Source: Jeongeupia sp. HS-3
GTDB lineage: Bacteria; Pseudomonadota; Gammaproteobacteria; Burkholderiales; Chitinibacteraceae
Length of the DNA stretch: 64,000 nucleotides
Reading direction: 5' to 3'
Assembly: GCF_015140455.1 (NCBI RefSeq)
Contig: NZ_AP024094.1
Span: forward strand, 1,736,001 to 1,800,000
In this document: piece by piece, positions 20,341-29,444 of the stretch
Layout of the letters: each line of letters starts with the position of its first letter
Numbering within the stretch: position 1 is the stretch's first letter
Notes under the pieces: generated by a model
What the model was told of the DNA's origin: nothing
The model's input: the letters and a program-made list of their open reading frames with translations, nothing else
Databases searched by the model: none
Position numbers and translations under genes: made by a program

Positions 20341-20760
20341 TCACTTCTTCTGCTGGCAATCCTGGCAGATGCCGTACAGATACATCTCGTGATCCTGGAT
20401 TTCGAAGCCATGCTTGGTTGCAATCGCTTCCTGGCGGGCTTCGATTTCCGGATCGCAGAATTCTTCGACCTTGCCGCACTTCACGCACACCAGATGATCG
20501 TGATGACCGCCCTGATTAAGCTCGAACACGGCCTTACCGGTTTCAAAGTGATGGCGCTCCAGAATGCCGGCCTGCTCAAACTGAGTCAGTACCCGATAAA
20601 CCGTCGCCAACCCGATGTCCGTGTGTTCAGCCATCAAGACCCGATAAACATCTTCGGCCGAAAGGTGGCGTTGTTCGCTGGTCTCGAACAAATTGAGGAT
20701 TTTCAGGCGGGGGCCGGTGGCTTTAAGGCCCATGCCCTTGAGTTCGTTGGCTTTGCTCAT
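20341..20760 (-). CDS. fur: Ferric uptake regulator
   Basis: 139 residues, typical for Fur. The N-terminal winged helix includes [19 protein letters not shown] (about 50-68). The metal-binding H-rich segment [20 protein letters not shown] (about 84-103) holds the usual zinc/iron ligands, and a C-terminal CQDC supplies the second cysteine pair. The divergent neighbour bamE is the common arrangement in beta-proteobacteria. fur is first of fur-aat-bpt. I could not identify a clear Fur box in the short shared promoter region. Confidence 0.97.
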   Translation of the reverse strand: MSKANELKGMGLKATGPRLKILNLFETSEQRHLSAEDVYRVLMAEHTDIGLATVYRVLTQFEQAGILERHHFETGKAVFELNQGGHHDHLVCVKCGKVEEFCDPEIEARQEAIATKHGFEIQDHEMYLYGICQDCQQKK

Positions 20761-20897
20761 TGGGTTCCGTATCCGGGCAAGGTGTGTCGGCGAGGCTGCG
20801 AGCCTTGCTGACTACCGGTATGATATAGCGTTTACTGCGTCGACTCCAACCGGATGCCGGCGCACCGATTTGTCCATTTCCACGGATTGCCGGCCCC

Positions 20898-21359
20898 ATG
20901 CAACTTCGCTTGATCGCTCCCCTTGTTGCCGCCTTGCTGCTCAGCGGCTGCGGCGCAATGAACTGGCTGACCCCGTACAAACTCGATGTCCCGCAGGGCA
21001 ATGAAGTTACCGCCGATCTGGTGGGCAAGCTCAAGCCCGGCATGACCCGGTCACAGGTTCGCTTCCTGCTCGGCACGCCGCTGCTGACGGACCCATTCCA
21101 CGCCAACCGCTGGGACTACGTCTACAGCGATGCGCGCGGTGGCAGTCTGGAGCAGAAAAAAACCTTCGCGGTGTTTTTCGATGGCGACAGCCTGACGCGC
21201 TGGGCTGGCGAAACCTTGCCTGAAGCCGTTCGCGCCAACGATGCCAAGATGCTCGACACCCGCGCAGAGCCGCGCAATGCTGACATGCAAAGCACGGCCG
21301 TCCCTGGTTCGGCCGACAGCCCGACCCAGGAAGTCAAACCGCTGTTGAAGGACCGCTGA
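20898..21359 (+). CDS. bamE: Outer membrane assembly lipoprotein BamE
   Basis: 153 residues with lipobox LLSGC. It has the SmpA/OmlA core: [34 protein letters not shown], then [13 protein letters not shown]. BamE helps the BAM complex fold outer-membrane proteins. The C-terminal ~35 residues are low complexity and probably disordered. It is divergent from fur and directly upstream of dapB (2-base gap). Confidence 0.96.
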   Translation: MQLRLIAPLVAALLLSGCGAMNWLTPYKLDVPQGNEVTADLVGKLKPGMTRSQVRFLLGTPLLTDPFHANRWDYVYSDARGGSLEQKKTFAVFFDGDSLTRWAGETLPEAVRANDAKMLDTRAEPRNADMQSTAVPGSADSPTQEVKPLLKDR

Positions 21360-21361
21360 TC

Positions 21362-22162
21362 ATGACGATTCGAATCGCGATTGCCGGCGCCTCGGGGCGC
21401 ATGGGCCGGATGCTGGTCGAAGCCACGCTGGCCGCGCCGGAGTGCGAACTGTATGCCGCGCTCGACCGCCCGGGTTCGGACACGCTCGGCCAGGATGCAA
21501 CGGCCTATCTGGGCCAGCAAAGCGGCGTGCTGATCGGCGCCGACCTGAGCGCGCTTGAAGGCGCCGACGTGCTGATCGATTTCACCCGCCCGGAAGGCAC
21601 GCTGGCGCACGTCGCCGCCTGCCGTGCCTACGGCGTGAACATGATCATCGGCACCACCGGTTTCGACGAGGCTGGTAGCGCGACGATTCATGCCGCAGCC
21701 AGCGACATCGCCATCGTCCACGCCTACAACATGAGCGTGGGCGTCAATCTATTGGTGAAGCTGCTCGAAGTGGCGGCCAAAACGCTGCAAACCGGTTATG
21801 ACGTCGAAGTGCTGGAAATGCATCACCGCATGAAAGTCGATGCCCCGTCGGGCACGGCACTGATGCTGGGTGAGGCCGTTGCCACGGCCCAAGGTCGCAC
21901 GCTCGGCGATGCGGCTGTTTACACCCGTGAAGGCATCACCGGTGAGCGTGAGCCAGGAACGATCGGCTTCGCAACGCTGCGCGGCGGCGATGTGATCGGC
22001 GATCACACGGTGATCTTTGCCGGCATGGGCGAACGCATCGAGATCAGCCACAAAGCCAGCAACCGCACCATCTATGCCCAAGGCAGCATCCGCGCGGCGC
22101 ACTTCCTTGCCGGCAGAAAATCGGGCTTCTTCGATATGCAGGATGTGCTCGGTCTGCGTTGA
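21362..22162 (+). CDS. dapB: 4-hydroxy-tetrahydrodipicolinate reductase
   Basis: Lysine/diaminopimelate pathway enzyme, 266 residues. The nucleotide-binding [12 protein letters not shown] is at residues 7-18, the catalytic region is [15 protein letters not shown] (about 155-169), and GTTGF lies in the middle. The start is 2 bases after the bamE stop, so the two are cotranscribed. Confidence 0.97.
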   Translation: MTIRIAIAGASGRMGRMLVEATLAAPECELYAALDRPGSDTLGQDATAYLGQQSGVLIGADLSALEGADVLIDFTRPEGTLAHVAACRAYGVNMIIGTTGFDEAGSATIHAAASDIAIVHAYNMSVGVNLLVKLLEVAAKTLQTGYDVEVLEMHHRMKVDAPSGTALMLGEAVATAQGRTLGDAAVYTREGITGEREPGTIGFATLRGGDVIGDHTVIFAGMGERIEISHKASNRTIYAQGSIRAAHFLAGRKSGFFDMQDVLGLR

Positions 22163-22183
22163 TCCGCAGCACGGCACGTCATC

Positions 22184-22214
22184 ACAAAGGGCGCCAATGG
22201 CGCCCTTTGTTTTT
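22184..22214 (+). terminator. Terminator of bamE-dapB
   Basis: A 12-bp perfect stem ACAAAGGGCGCC / GGCGCCCTTTGT with a 3-base loop and a T run; it may also stop the leftward MBL gene ending at 22225. Confidence 0.9.
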
Positions 22215-22224
22215 GCCGCCGCCC

Positions 22225-23220
22225 TTAGCGCAAGCGCCGCGTCTCGCCAATGGCCCACAGCGAAAAACGCTCATCGGCCACGCCGGCGGCGGCACGCGCC
22301 AGCGGCACGGCATCGATCGGCTCGTCGATGGGTTCATCGGTCAGTGCGAATGTCCCCCAATGGATGCCCATGGCGGCCTTCGCCTCGACATCGTTGAACA
22401 ATTGCAGCGCCTCGACCGGATCGACATGCTGGTTGTGCATGAACCAGCGTGGCGCATAGGCGCCGACCGGGATCATGGCGAAATCGATCGGCCCTGCCCG
22501 CCGGCCGATTTCCGCCAGCCGCGGCGAATAAGCGGTGTCGCCGGCAAACCAGAGGCGATAATCGGCGTGCTCAATGACAAAACCGCCCCACAGCGAGGTG
22601 TTTTCATCACCCCACAAGCGCCGTTTGCTCCAGTGCTGTGCCGGCACAAAAGTGATGTTCAGTGCCCCGATTTGCGTTTGATCCCACCAGTCCAGCTCAA
22701 GCGGTTCGGGTAGCCCGGCAGCGGCAAACCACGGCTTGAGGCCGAGTGGCGCCAAAAACCGTGGCGGCCCACCGGCTTGCTGCGCCAGTGCGTGCATCGA
22801 ACCGGCATCAAGGTGATCGTAATGATTGTGCGACAGCAACACGATATCGATGCGCGGCAGCTCGGCCAGCGTCATCGGCAGCACGACGCGCCGCTTCGGC
22901 CCTGCCCATTGCACCGGTGATGCGCGCTGTGAAAACAGCGGATCGGTCAGCACATTCAGGCCGCCGATCTGGATCAGCAGGGTGACATGGCCGATCCAGG
23001 TCACGGCAATGGCATCGGCCTCGGCACGGGCATCCATTGGTGCGGGCGTTGCCACCGGGATGCGTTCGGGTCGATGTGCGATTTTTGGACCTCGCCACCG
23101 GTTCCACTGCCAGCGCAGTACATCGCCAAACCCGGGACGGGTTAAGCCATCCGGATTGCGAAAACCGGTGTCGGTATGGTGGCCGGGGCGTGCGGAAGAT
23201 TCGGACAAAGCGGACTCCAT
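22225..23220 (-). CDS. MBL-fold hydrolase, UlaG/NAPE-PLD-like
   Basis: 331 residues from the ATG at 23220; the frame continues upstream to 23379 but that part crosses a hairpin and is composition-poor. The metal site is LLSHNHYDHLD. Other conserved blocks are HHTDTGFRNPDG at the N-terminus, VTWIGHVTLLIQIGGLNVLTDPLFS and PAQHWSKR. This is the bacterial N-acyl-phosphatidylethanolamine phospholipase D-like group, but the substrate is not established. No good ribosome binding site is seen before the chosen start. Confidence 0.85.
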   Translation of the reverse strand: MESALSESSARPGHHTDTGFRNPDGLTRPGFGDVLRWQWNRWRGPKIAHRPERIPVATPAPMDARAEADAIAVTWIGHVTLLIQIGGLNVLTDPLFSQRASPVQWAGPKRRVVLPMTLAELPRIDIVLLSHNHYDHLDAGSMHALAQQAGGPPRFLAPLGLKPWFAAAGLPEPLELDWWDQTQIGALNITFVPAQHWSKRRLWGDENTSLWGGFVIEHADYRLWFAGDTAYSPRLAEIGRRAGPIDFAMIPVGAYAPRWFMHNQHVDPVEALQLFNDVEAKAAMGIHWGTFALTDEPIDEPIDAVPLARAAAGVADERFSLWAIGETRRLR

Positions 23221-23270
23221 GAGCAGGCAGACGAGCGTAGCGTACACATGGATGCGCGATTTACGGGCAA

Positions 23271-23296
23271 GAAAAAGGGCGCCGCATGGCGCCCTC
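23271..23296 (-). terminator. Terminator downstream of the HI0933-type flavoprotein gene
   Basis: An 8-bp stem AGGGCGCC / GGCGCCCT with a 4-base loop; on the minus strand a T run follows. It sits about 200 bases past the flavoprotein stop. Confidence 0.7.
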
Positions 23297-23493
23297 CTGG
23301 AACGAGCCCAGCGGGACTGTAATCGATGGCATCCTTCCACTTCACGATCTACTTCATTCCACTTCGCCTCGATTCCCACCGTCAGGTTCCGGATCGAACC
23401 GAAATTCGATCAAGATCCGGCACTGCGTCTGCCGGTTGTACAGGGCGCTGACCTCATTCCGGCCATGCCCCAACCTGCATTTCTACCGTAGCA

Positions 23494-24666
23494 CTATGCG
23501 TTGAGTCCTGCCACATAAGCCGACGACCAGGCCCACTGAAAATTGTAACCACCCAGCCAGCCGGTCACATCGACGACCTCGCCAATGAAAAACAGCCCCG
23601 GTACATCGCGCGCCATCATGGTTTTGGAGTTCAAGCCCTTGGTGTCCACGCCGCCCTTGGTGACCTCGGCCTTCTTGTAGCCCAGCGTCCCCGACGGCAC
23701 CACCTGCCAGGCTGAGAGGCGCTCGGCGATCGCGCTCATTTCTTTGGGCAGATACTGCTTCAAGGGTTTGACCTCGCCAAACTGCCCGGCCAGCGCTTGT
23801 GCAAACCGGCGTGGCAGCCGTTCGGCCAGCACCGTCGACAGCAATGCATCGCGATTGGCGCTGGCCAGAAATTCGGCCGGATCTTCGTCGGGCAGCAGGT
23901 TGATTGTCACCGGCTCACCCGGTTGCCAGTAGGACGACACCTGCAGGATCGCCGGGCCGGATACGCCCTTGTGCGTCAGCAGGATGTCCTCGCGAAAACG
24001 CCCCTTGCCGGCGCTGACCTCGGTGGCCTCCAGCGCTACGCCGGCCAGCTCGCCCCACATGTCCTGCGGCTGGAAAGTGAGCGGTACCAGCGCCGCGGTG
24101 GTCGGCACGATATCAAGGTCGAACTGGCGCGCGATGTCGTAGCCGATACCGGTGGCGCCAATGGGCGGGATCGATAAGCCGCCGGTCGCCACCACCAGCG
24201 AGGCACAACACCAGGTTTCATCGCCGGCATCGACTTCAAAGCCATCATCAACGCGCCGTACCTCGCCGATCGGCGTTTGCATGCGCCAGAGCACCCCGGC
24301 GCGGTCGACTTCAAGCTTGAGCATCTCGATGATCGCGCCCGAGCCCTGATCGCAGAACAGCTGGCCGAGCGTTTTCTCGTGGTACGTCAGCCCGTGCGAC
24401 TCGACCAGTTTGATGAAGTCGTGCTGGGTGTATTGCGCCAGCGCCGACTTCACGAAATGCGGGTTCTGCGACAGATAGCACTCGGGGCGGGTATTCATAT
24501 TGGTGAAGTTGCATCGGCCACCACCGGATATGCGGATCTTTTCCGCCAGCTTGGTCGCATGGTCGATCAGCACCACGCTGCGCCCCATCGTGCCGGCCGT
24601 TGCCGCGCACATCATCCCTGCCGCGCCGGCGCCAAGCACCACCACGTCGATTGTCTTGCGTTCCAA
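23494..24666 (-). CDS. HI0933-family FAD-dependent oxidoreductase (YhiN-like)
   Basis: 390 residues with an N-terminal Rossmann dinucleotide fold VVLGAGAAGMMCA (about 9-21), the family motif KIRISGGGRCNFTN (about 43-56), and a C-terminal GEVVDVTGWLGGYNFQWAWSSAYVAG that completes FAD binding. These proteins are common, often annotated as aminoacetone oxidase-like, but their physiological substrate is unknown. The start is a TTG (24664-24666) supported by an exceptionally strong upstream ribosome binding site, AAGGAGAGGTGA; no ATG is nearby. Confidence 0.92.
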   Translation of the reverse strand: MERKTIDVVVLGAGAAGMMCAATAGTMGRSVVLIDHATKLAEKIRISGGGRCNFTNMNTRPECYLSQNPHFVKSALAQYTQHDFIKLVESHGLTYHEKTLGQLFCDQGSGAIIEMLKLEVDRAGVLWRMQTPIGEVRRVDDGFEVDAGDETWCCASLVVATGGLSIPPIGATGIGYDIARQFDLDIVPTTAALVPLTFQPQDMWGELAGVALEATEVSAGKGRFREDILLTHKGVSGPAILQVSSYWQPGEPVTINLLPDEDPAEFLASANRDALLSTVLAERLPRRFAQALAGQFGEVKPLKQYLPKEMSAIAERLSAWQVVPSGTLGYKKAEVTKGGVDTKGLNSKTMMARDVPGLFFIGEVVDVTGWLGGYNFQWAWSSAYVAGLNA

Positions 24667-24754
24667 ATCACCTCTCCTTGCAAGCCGCGATTGTAGCGCT
24701 GCCGCGCGTATCGCGGTTTACACTGCCGACAAGAACAGCACACAGGAAAGCACC

Positions 24755-25405
24755 ATGACCGAACTGATCCGTCGCTTCAGCCCAGAGGGACAAGTGAAGA
24801 GTGGTCGCGTCAAAAGCGGCCGCGATACCGTGGCCACGCCCGACGAGGTATTGGCCTTCTGGTTCGGCTGCCCGGACGATCCCGATTACCACCAGCCGCG
24901 CACGGCGTGGTTTCGCAAGGACGCGGTTTTCGATGCCGCGATTCGCCGCCGCTTTCTCGCCACCGTCGAGGCCGCGCTGGCCGGCCGCTGCAGCGATTGG
25001 GCGCTGGATACGCGCGGCGCGCTGGCGCTGGTGATCGTACTGGACCAGTTTCCCCGCAACCTGTTTCGCGGCAGCGCAGCCGCCTTCGCCGGCGACCCGC
25101 TCGCCCGCCAGACCGCCGACGCCGTGGTGAGCAAGGGCTGGCATCTTGCCTTGGCACCGGTCGAGCAACTCTTTGTCTACCTGCCATTCGAGCACGCCGA
25201 ATCGCTGGCCGATCAGGAAAAAATGATCGCGCTGACCGAAAACTGGCAAGGCCACGACGTGCTCGGCGAATTCCACCGCTATGCGGTTCTGCACCACGAT
25301 GTGATCGCCCGCTTCGGCCGCTTTCCGCACCGCAATGCCGTGCTCGGCCGCGAGAGCACGCCGGATGAGCTGGACTATCTGGCTCGGCCCGGCGCCGGCT
25401 TTTGA
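24755..25405 (+). CDS. DUF924 family protein
   Basis: 216 residues from the ATG at 24755 with AGGAAAG just upstream. The family core is clear: VLAFWFGCPDD (about 32-42), WFRKDAVFD, LVIVLDQFPRNLFRG (about 91-105), LPFEHAESLADQ and the C-terminal GRFPHRNAVLGR. DUF924 folds as a TPR-like helical bundle and is found in bacteria and plants; no biochemical role is settled. The N-terminal ~25 residues are atypical and variable. The next gene starts within 3 bases of its stop. Confidence 0.9.
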   Translation: MTELIRRFSPEGQVKSGRVKSGRDTVATPDEVLAFWFGCPDDPDYHQPRTAWFRKDAVFDAAIRRRFLATVEAALAGRCSDWALDTRGALALVIVLDQFPRNLFRGSAAAFAGDPLARQTADAVVSKGWHLALAPVEQLFVYLPFEHAESLADQEKMIALTENWQGHDVLGEFHRYAVLHHDVIARFGRFPHRNAVLGRESTPDELDYLARPGAGF

Positions 25406-25407
25406 AA

Positions 25408-25899
25408 ATGCAAGCGCCGATGCAGCTGGCTACTCCTTTCACTGAGGCCATACTCGGCAAAACCGTGAGCCACGTCTGGCGGGGACACCGTTCGGCATTG
25501 TTTCTGGAATTCGGCATGCTGACGCCGCGAACCAAACGCAATGGCGATCCTGGCAATGCCTGCGGCCAGATCAGTCTGATGATTGAATGGGGTTGGCGCA
25601 TAGAACGCCCGCGCTCGATTCTGGGTGGTTGCTGGAGCGAAGAAAAACGCTGGCCGGGAATGTTCAAGCAACTACTGGGCAGCAAGGTAGACGGCGTCGA
25701 ATTCATCGGCCGATTACCAGAAATCGTGGTTTTACTGAGCAACGGTCTGCGTGTCGTTTCATTCATGCCGGCCGAAGGCCAGCCACAATGGACGCTGCTT
25801 GCACACAGCCCCGCCCTCGGCGATCTATCGGTCAAACGGGGGCGCTTGTACCTCGATCCGCCACAGCCAGCCTTCCCGCACATCGGGGAAATCCGCTAG
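25408..25899 (+). CDS. Conserved hypothetical protein
   Basis: 163 residues from the ATG at 25408 (a TTG at 25402 and an ATG at 25420 are alternatives). It has no signal peptide or membrane segment. The sequence reads as a compact beta-rich cytosolic domain with conserved-looking stretches VSHVWRGHRSALFLEFG, IEWGWRIERP and LPEIVVLLSNGLRVVSFM. I recognise no Pfam family. It directly follows the DUF924 gene (2-base gap), suggesting cotranscription. Immunity-protein-like size is noted, but there is no toxin partner. Confidence 0.8.
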   Translation: MQAPMQLATPFTEAILGKTVSHVWRGHRSALFLEFGMLTPRTKRNGDPGNACGQISLMIEWGWRIERPRSILGGCWSEEKRWPGMFKQLLGSKVDGVEFIGRLPEIVVLLSNGLRVVSFMPAEGQPQWTLLAHSPALGDLSVKRGRLYLDPPQPAFPHIGEIR

Positions 25900-25986
25900 C
25901 CCACCACCCAGCCCAATGGCATTTTTGACTGCAAATCAAGGGACTGGTGCCGGTAGAATAAGCAAATCCTTCTGCCCGGAGTCCCC

Positions 25987-26787
25987 ATGTATCAGGTTAT
26001 TGCCTCCGACCTCGACGGTACGCTGCTCGACGGCGATCATAGCGCCTCGGCCTTCACCGCCCAGACGCTGCAAGCGCTGCAAGCGCGCGGCGTGCCGCTG
26101 GTCATCGCGACCGGCCGCCACTATTGCGACGTTCGTGGCATTCGCGCCGCACTGGGTATTCGTGCCCACCTGATCACCTCCAACGGTGCCCGGGTGCATG
26201 ATCCGGACAACCGGCAGATGTACGCCAAGAATATCGCCCCGGCCATCGTGCGCGAAATGATGCAGCCCGAATTCAGTGACGGCGCTCAGGTCAACCTGTA
26301 CCTCGATGAGGAATGGCTGGTCGGCGCAGAATGCGAATGGTTGCTGGCGATGCACTCCGACTCCGGCTTCGGCTATCGCGTGACCGATTTGCCCAATCAC
26401 GATGGCGAAGGTGTTGGCAAGGTGCTGTATATCGCCGATCCGGCGCATCTGGCCAAAATCGAAGCCAAGCTGTACGAGCGCTTCGGCCACGGGCTGTACA
26501 TCACCTACTCGCTGCCGAACTGCCTTGAGATCATGGCGCCGACCGTGTCCAAGGGCCATGCGCTGCAAGTGGTGCTCGACGAGCTGCAACTGCACATGAA
26601 GGATTGCGTGGCCTTTGGCGATGGGCTGAATGACCTGGAAATGCTCGGCACGGTGGGCCATGCCTTCCTGATGGGCAATGCCAACCCCAAGCTGGTCGCA
26701 CTGCTGCCCGATGTCCCGCAGATCGGCCTCAACACCGATGCCAGCGTGGCGCTGAAGCTGCGCGAGCTGTTCCAGCTCGACCGATAA
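25987..26787 (+). CDS. Cof-type HAD phosphatase (IIB subfamily)
   Basis: 266 residues with all HAD motifs: DLDGTLLD (motif I, about 7-14), VIATGR (motif II), KGHAL with the motif III lysine (about 186), and FGDGLNDLEML (motif IV, about 208-218). The cap is of the C2B type. Relatives such as YbjI and YidA dephosphorylate sugar phosphates or FMN with broad specificity. A single gene with its own terminator. Confidence 0.93.
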   Translation: MYQVIASDLDGTLLDGDHSASAFTAQTLQALQARGVPLVIATGRHYCDVRGIRAALGIRAHLITSNGARVHDPDNRQMYAKNIAPAIVREMMQPEFSDGAQVNLYLDEEWLVGAECEWLLAMHSDSGFGYRVTDLPNHDGEGVGKVLYIADPAHLAKIEAKLYERFGHGLYITYSLPNCLEIMAPTVSKGHALQVVLDELQLHMKDCVAFGDGLNDLEMLGTVGHAFLMGNANPKLVALLPDVPQIGLNTDASVALKLRELFQLDR

Positions 26788-26806
26788 GCACCATTCGTCT
26801 TGCCCC

Positions 26807-26840
26807 AAACGCGCCCGTAGCCCCGCTGCCGGCGCGTTTT
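26807..26840 (+). terminator. Terminator after the HAD phosphatase gene
   Basis: A 9-bp stem AAACGCGCC / GGCGCGTTT, 15-base loop, then a short T run that ends just before the TPR gene. Confidence 0.7.
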
Positions 26841-26877
26841 GTCATGCTTACAGGGGTGCATCGTTCGGAGCAGACCA

Positions 26878-27357
26878 ATGTGGCGGACATTCTTGCTGGT
26901 GGCGACCCTGACCTTCACCGGGCCAGCGCTGGCAGCGGGCGGCGGCCCGCCGGTCAGACCCGCTTACAACGACGCCACACCGCGCGCCATTGCCAGCGCC
27001 CGGCAGTACATCGAGCGGCAAGAGTGGGATCAGGCGCTGCAGGTGCTCGAGACCGCACGCAGGCGCGATCCGGGCAACGCTGATCTATGGAACTGGACCG
27101 GCTATGCCGAACGCCAGCGCGGCAAGCTGCCGCAAGCGTTCTCGGCCTATGACGAGGCCTTGCGGCTCGACCCCGGACACCTCGGCGCCCGCGAGTATCT
27201 CGGCGAAGCCTGGCTGATGGATGGCCAGCCCGAGAAGGCCGAGGCGCTGCTGGCCGAGTTGAAAGCGCTCTGCGGCGCCTGCGACGAGGAACGCGATCTT
27301 GCCGCGGCCATTGATCGCTATCGCGGCCAGCAGCCCGAAAACCAGCCCGGCTACTAA
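26878..27357 (+). CDS. Periplasmic TPR-repeat protein
   Basis: 159 residues from the ATG at 26878, with GGAG about 8 bases upstream; the earlier TTG at 26839 lies in the terminator. A cleavable signal peptide (about residues 1-21, ending ALAA) is followed by three TPR-like units, including WDQALQVLETARRRDPGNADLWNWTGYAERQRGKL and the next unit ending in DPGHLGAREYLGEAWL. A C-terminal pair of cysteines (CGACDEE) could form a disulphide. Likely an adaptor in the periplasm; partner unknown. Confidence 0.85.
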   Translation: MWRTFLLVATLTFTGPALAAGGGPPVRPAYNDATPRAIASARQYIERQEWDQALQVLETARRRDPGNADLWNWTGYAERQRGKLPQAFSAYDEALRLDPGHLGAREYLGEAWLMDGQPEKAEALLAELKALCGACDEERDLAAAIDRYRGQQPENQPGY

Positions 27358-28020
27358 TCAGGCTGCCGTGCCGTTGGCTTCCGGACCTTCGACCACCGCT
27401 TCGAACGCGTGCACTTCCGGGTTGAACTGATACAGCGCACCCTGCTGGATGTCGAAATACCAGCCGATCAGCGCCAGCTCGCCGGCCTGGACGCGTTCGG
27501 CCACGAACGAGAAGGACATCAGGTTGTCGAGCGAGACGATGATCGCCGCCAGCTCGCAAGCGCGGATCTGCGCTTCCGGGCTCTTGTAGTCGAGCTCGGC
27601 CAGCACCTGCTGCTTGGCCGGATCGGCGATGCGCACCCAGCGGCCGATGAAGTCGGTTTCGCTCGGCTCGTCGTCGCCCGCCATCAGCGCGCCGATGCCG
27701 CCACAGGCCGAATGCCCCATGACGACGATCTGCCGCACCTTCAGGCTCTTGACCGCGTATTCGATCGCCGCCGACACACCGTGATACTGCCCGCCAGTCT
27801 CGAACGGCGGCACCAGGTTGGCGACGTTGCGCACGACAAACAGATCGCCCGGATCACAATCGGTGAGGATGGCCGGATCGACACGCGAATCGGAACAACC
27901 GATCAGCAGCGTTTTGGGCTTCTGCCGGCGCTTGAGGCTCTCGAAGAGCTTGGTATCTTCACCAAAGTACTTGTGCTGGAAGCGACGGAAGCCGCCGATG
28001 AACTTTTCGATGTCTTTCAT
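27358..28020 (-). CDS. can: Beta carbonic anhydrase
   Basis: 220 residues from the ATG at 28020 (AGGAA upstream); the frame extends further upstream without support. Zinc ligands and the active site are C42-S-D44-S-R46 and H103-S-A-C106, as in the bacterial plant-type enzymes. It interconverts CO2 and bicarbonate in the cytosol. Its stop touches the end of the TPR gene, so the two genes converge without a gap. Confidence 0.96.
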   Translation of the reverse strand: MKDIEKFIGGFRRFQHKYFGEDTKLFESLKRRQKPKTLLIGCSDSRVDPAILTDCDPGDLFVVRNVANLVPPFETGGQYHGVSAAIEYAVKSLKVRQIVVMGHSACGGIGALMAGDDEPSETDFIGRWVRIADPAKQQVLAELDYKSPEAQIRACELAAIIVSLDNLMSFSFVAERVQAGELALIGWYFDIQQGALYQFNPEVHAFEAVVEGPEANGTAA

Positions 28021-28296
28021 ACTCAGTAGATTCCTGATATGGCGTACGTCCCGATAAGGACGCCGCGCATTGTGCAAACATCCGGGTAGGGGATTCTACC
28101 TGTTGCGGGGCAAATTCACCTTTAGCGCAGTGTAAGCGCTCGACACAGCACAAAGCCAGCGGCTACATTGGCCGCAGCTACTTGCCCGTTTCATTCAATT
28201 TTACTGAATGATCAGTTGCATATTTTTCGATATCCCATACCTTGGCTTCGGCAATACTATTTGCCGCTGGTCAATATTTCTGAATAAGGATTTTCC

Positions 28297-28845
28297 ATGT
28301 CCCGAGACCGCTACGATCCGCTGCAAATGTCACTGCACTGGCTGATGGCGCTGCTGATCTTCTCGGCCTTTGGCCTGATCTGGTATTTCAACAGCCTTGA
28401 ACTCGGCCCGCAGACCTTCAAGCTCAAGTTCCAGGTGATCGCCTGGCACAAATGGGCCGGCATCACCGTGATGTTCCTGCTGATCCTGCGCCTGGCGTGG
28501 CGTCTCGGCCGTGGCGCACCGGCGCCGCTGCCCGGCCAGCCGGCATGGCAGCTCAAGGCCGCCGCCGGCATCCATCACCTCTTGTACCTGCTGATGTTCG
28601 CGCTGCCCTGTATCGGCTGGCTGATGAGCTCGGCCAAGGGCTATTCGGTGGTGCTGTTCAATGAATGGCCACTGCCCGACCTCGTGGGCAAGAACATCGG
28701 GCTCGGCGACACGCTGGCCGAAATTCACTATTACCTTGGTTACACCCTGCTGGCGCTGGTGGTGCTGCACATTGCCGGAGCGCTCAAACATCACCTGATC
28801 GACCGCGACACGACGCTGTCGCGCATGTTGCCCCGAGGCCGCTGA
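28297..28845 (+). CDS. Cytochrome b561 (YceJ-like)
   Basis: 182 residues with four membrane segments and heme-ligand histidines in MSLHWLMALLIF (about 11), AWHKWAGIT (about 50), and the paired histidines near 145 and 156-163 (VVLHIAGALKHH). It belongs to the b561 group that passes electrons across the inner membrane, in E. coli CybB to superoxide or quinone. It starts a cluster with two YceI proteins, matching the yceJ-yceI pairing known from E. coli. Confidence 0.93.
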   Translation: MSRDRYDPLQMSLHWLMALLIFSAFGLIWYFNSLELGPQTFKLKFQVIAWHKWAGITVMFLLILRLAWRLGRGAPAPLPGQPAWQLKAAAGIHHLLYLLMFALPCIGWLMSSAKGYSVVLFNEWPLPDLVGKNIGLGDTLAEIHYYLGYTLLALVVLHIAGALKHHLIDRDTTLSRMLPRGR

Positions 28846-28872
28846 CCGCGGCATCCCACAAGGAAAACACCC

Positions 28873-29442
28873 ATGAACCGTTTTCGTACCACGCTGATCG
28901 CCGCCGCCCTTGCCTCCGCAGTGATCCTGCCGGCGCAGGCCGCGCAAACGCTCAACGCGGCCAAGAGCCAGGTCGGCTTCACCTTCAAGCAGATGAATAC
29001 GCCGAGCGACGGCAGCTTCAAGCGCTTTGTCGCCAATGTCGATTTCGACCCGGCCAAGCCGGAGGCGACCAAGGCCGAATTTACCGTCGACCTGGCCAGC
29101 ATCGATACCGGCAGCCCCGATGGCGACAGCGAAGCCAAGAAAAAGGCCTGGTTCAACACCGCCGCTACGCCGAAGGCGACGTTCACCGCCAAGAGCGTCA
29201 AGTCGCTCGGCAACGGCAAGTTCGAAGCACGCGGCCCGCTCACGATCAAGGGCGTCAGCCGCGACATCGTTTCGACCTTTACCGCCAAACAGAACGGCGC
29301 CGAGCTGCAGCTCGACGGCAGCTTCCCGCTCTTGCGGCTGCAGTACAAGCTCGGCGATGGCGACTGGGCCGATACCGGTGCCGTCGCCGACGAGGTGCTG
29401 GTCAAGTACCGCTTCGTCTTGAACGGCAAGGCCGGCAAATAG
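28873..29442 (+). CDS. YceI-family periplasmic protein (1)
   Basis: 189 residues with a signal peptide (about 1-23, ending AQAA) and the YceI lipocalin-like core: KSQVGFTFKQMNTP, FDPAKPEATKAEFTVDLASIDTGS and WFNTAATPKATF. Such proteins have a beta-barrel that in crystal structures holds a polyprenyl lipid. It lacks the usual GHF-type start of the second copy and is closer to the branch following cytochrome b561. RBS AAGGAAA is upstream of the ATG. Confidence 0.92.
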   Translation: MNRFRTTLIAAALASAVILPAQAAQTLNAAKSQVGFTFKQMNTPSDGSFKRFVANVDFDPAKPEATKAEFTVDLASIDTGSPDGDSEAKKKAWFNTAATPKATFTAKSVKSLGNGKFEARGPLTIKGVSRDIVSTFTAKQNGAELQLDGSFPLLRLQYKLGDGDWADTGAVADEVLVKYRFVLNGKAGK

Positions 29443-29444
29443 GC

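Noticed and set aside
25408-25899. Toxin-immunity pair with the DUF924 gene
   Set aside because: Size and position are suggestive but neither protein resembles a toxin and DUF924 is a widespread conserved family.
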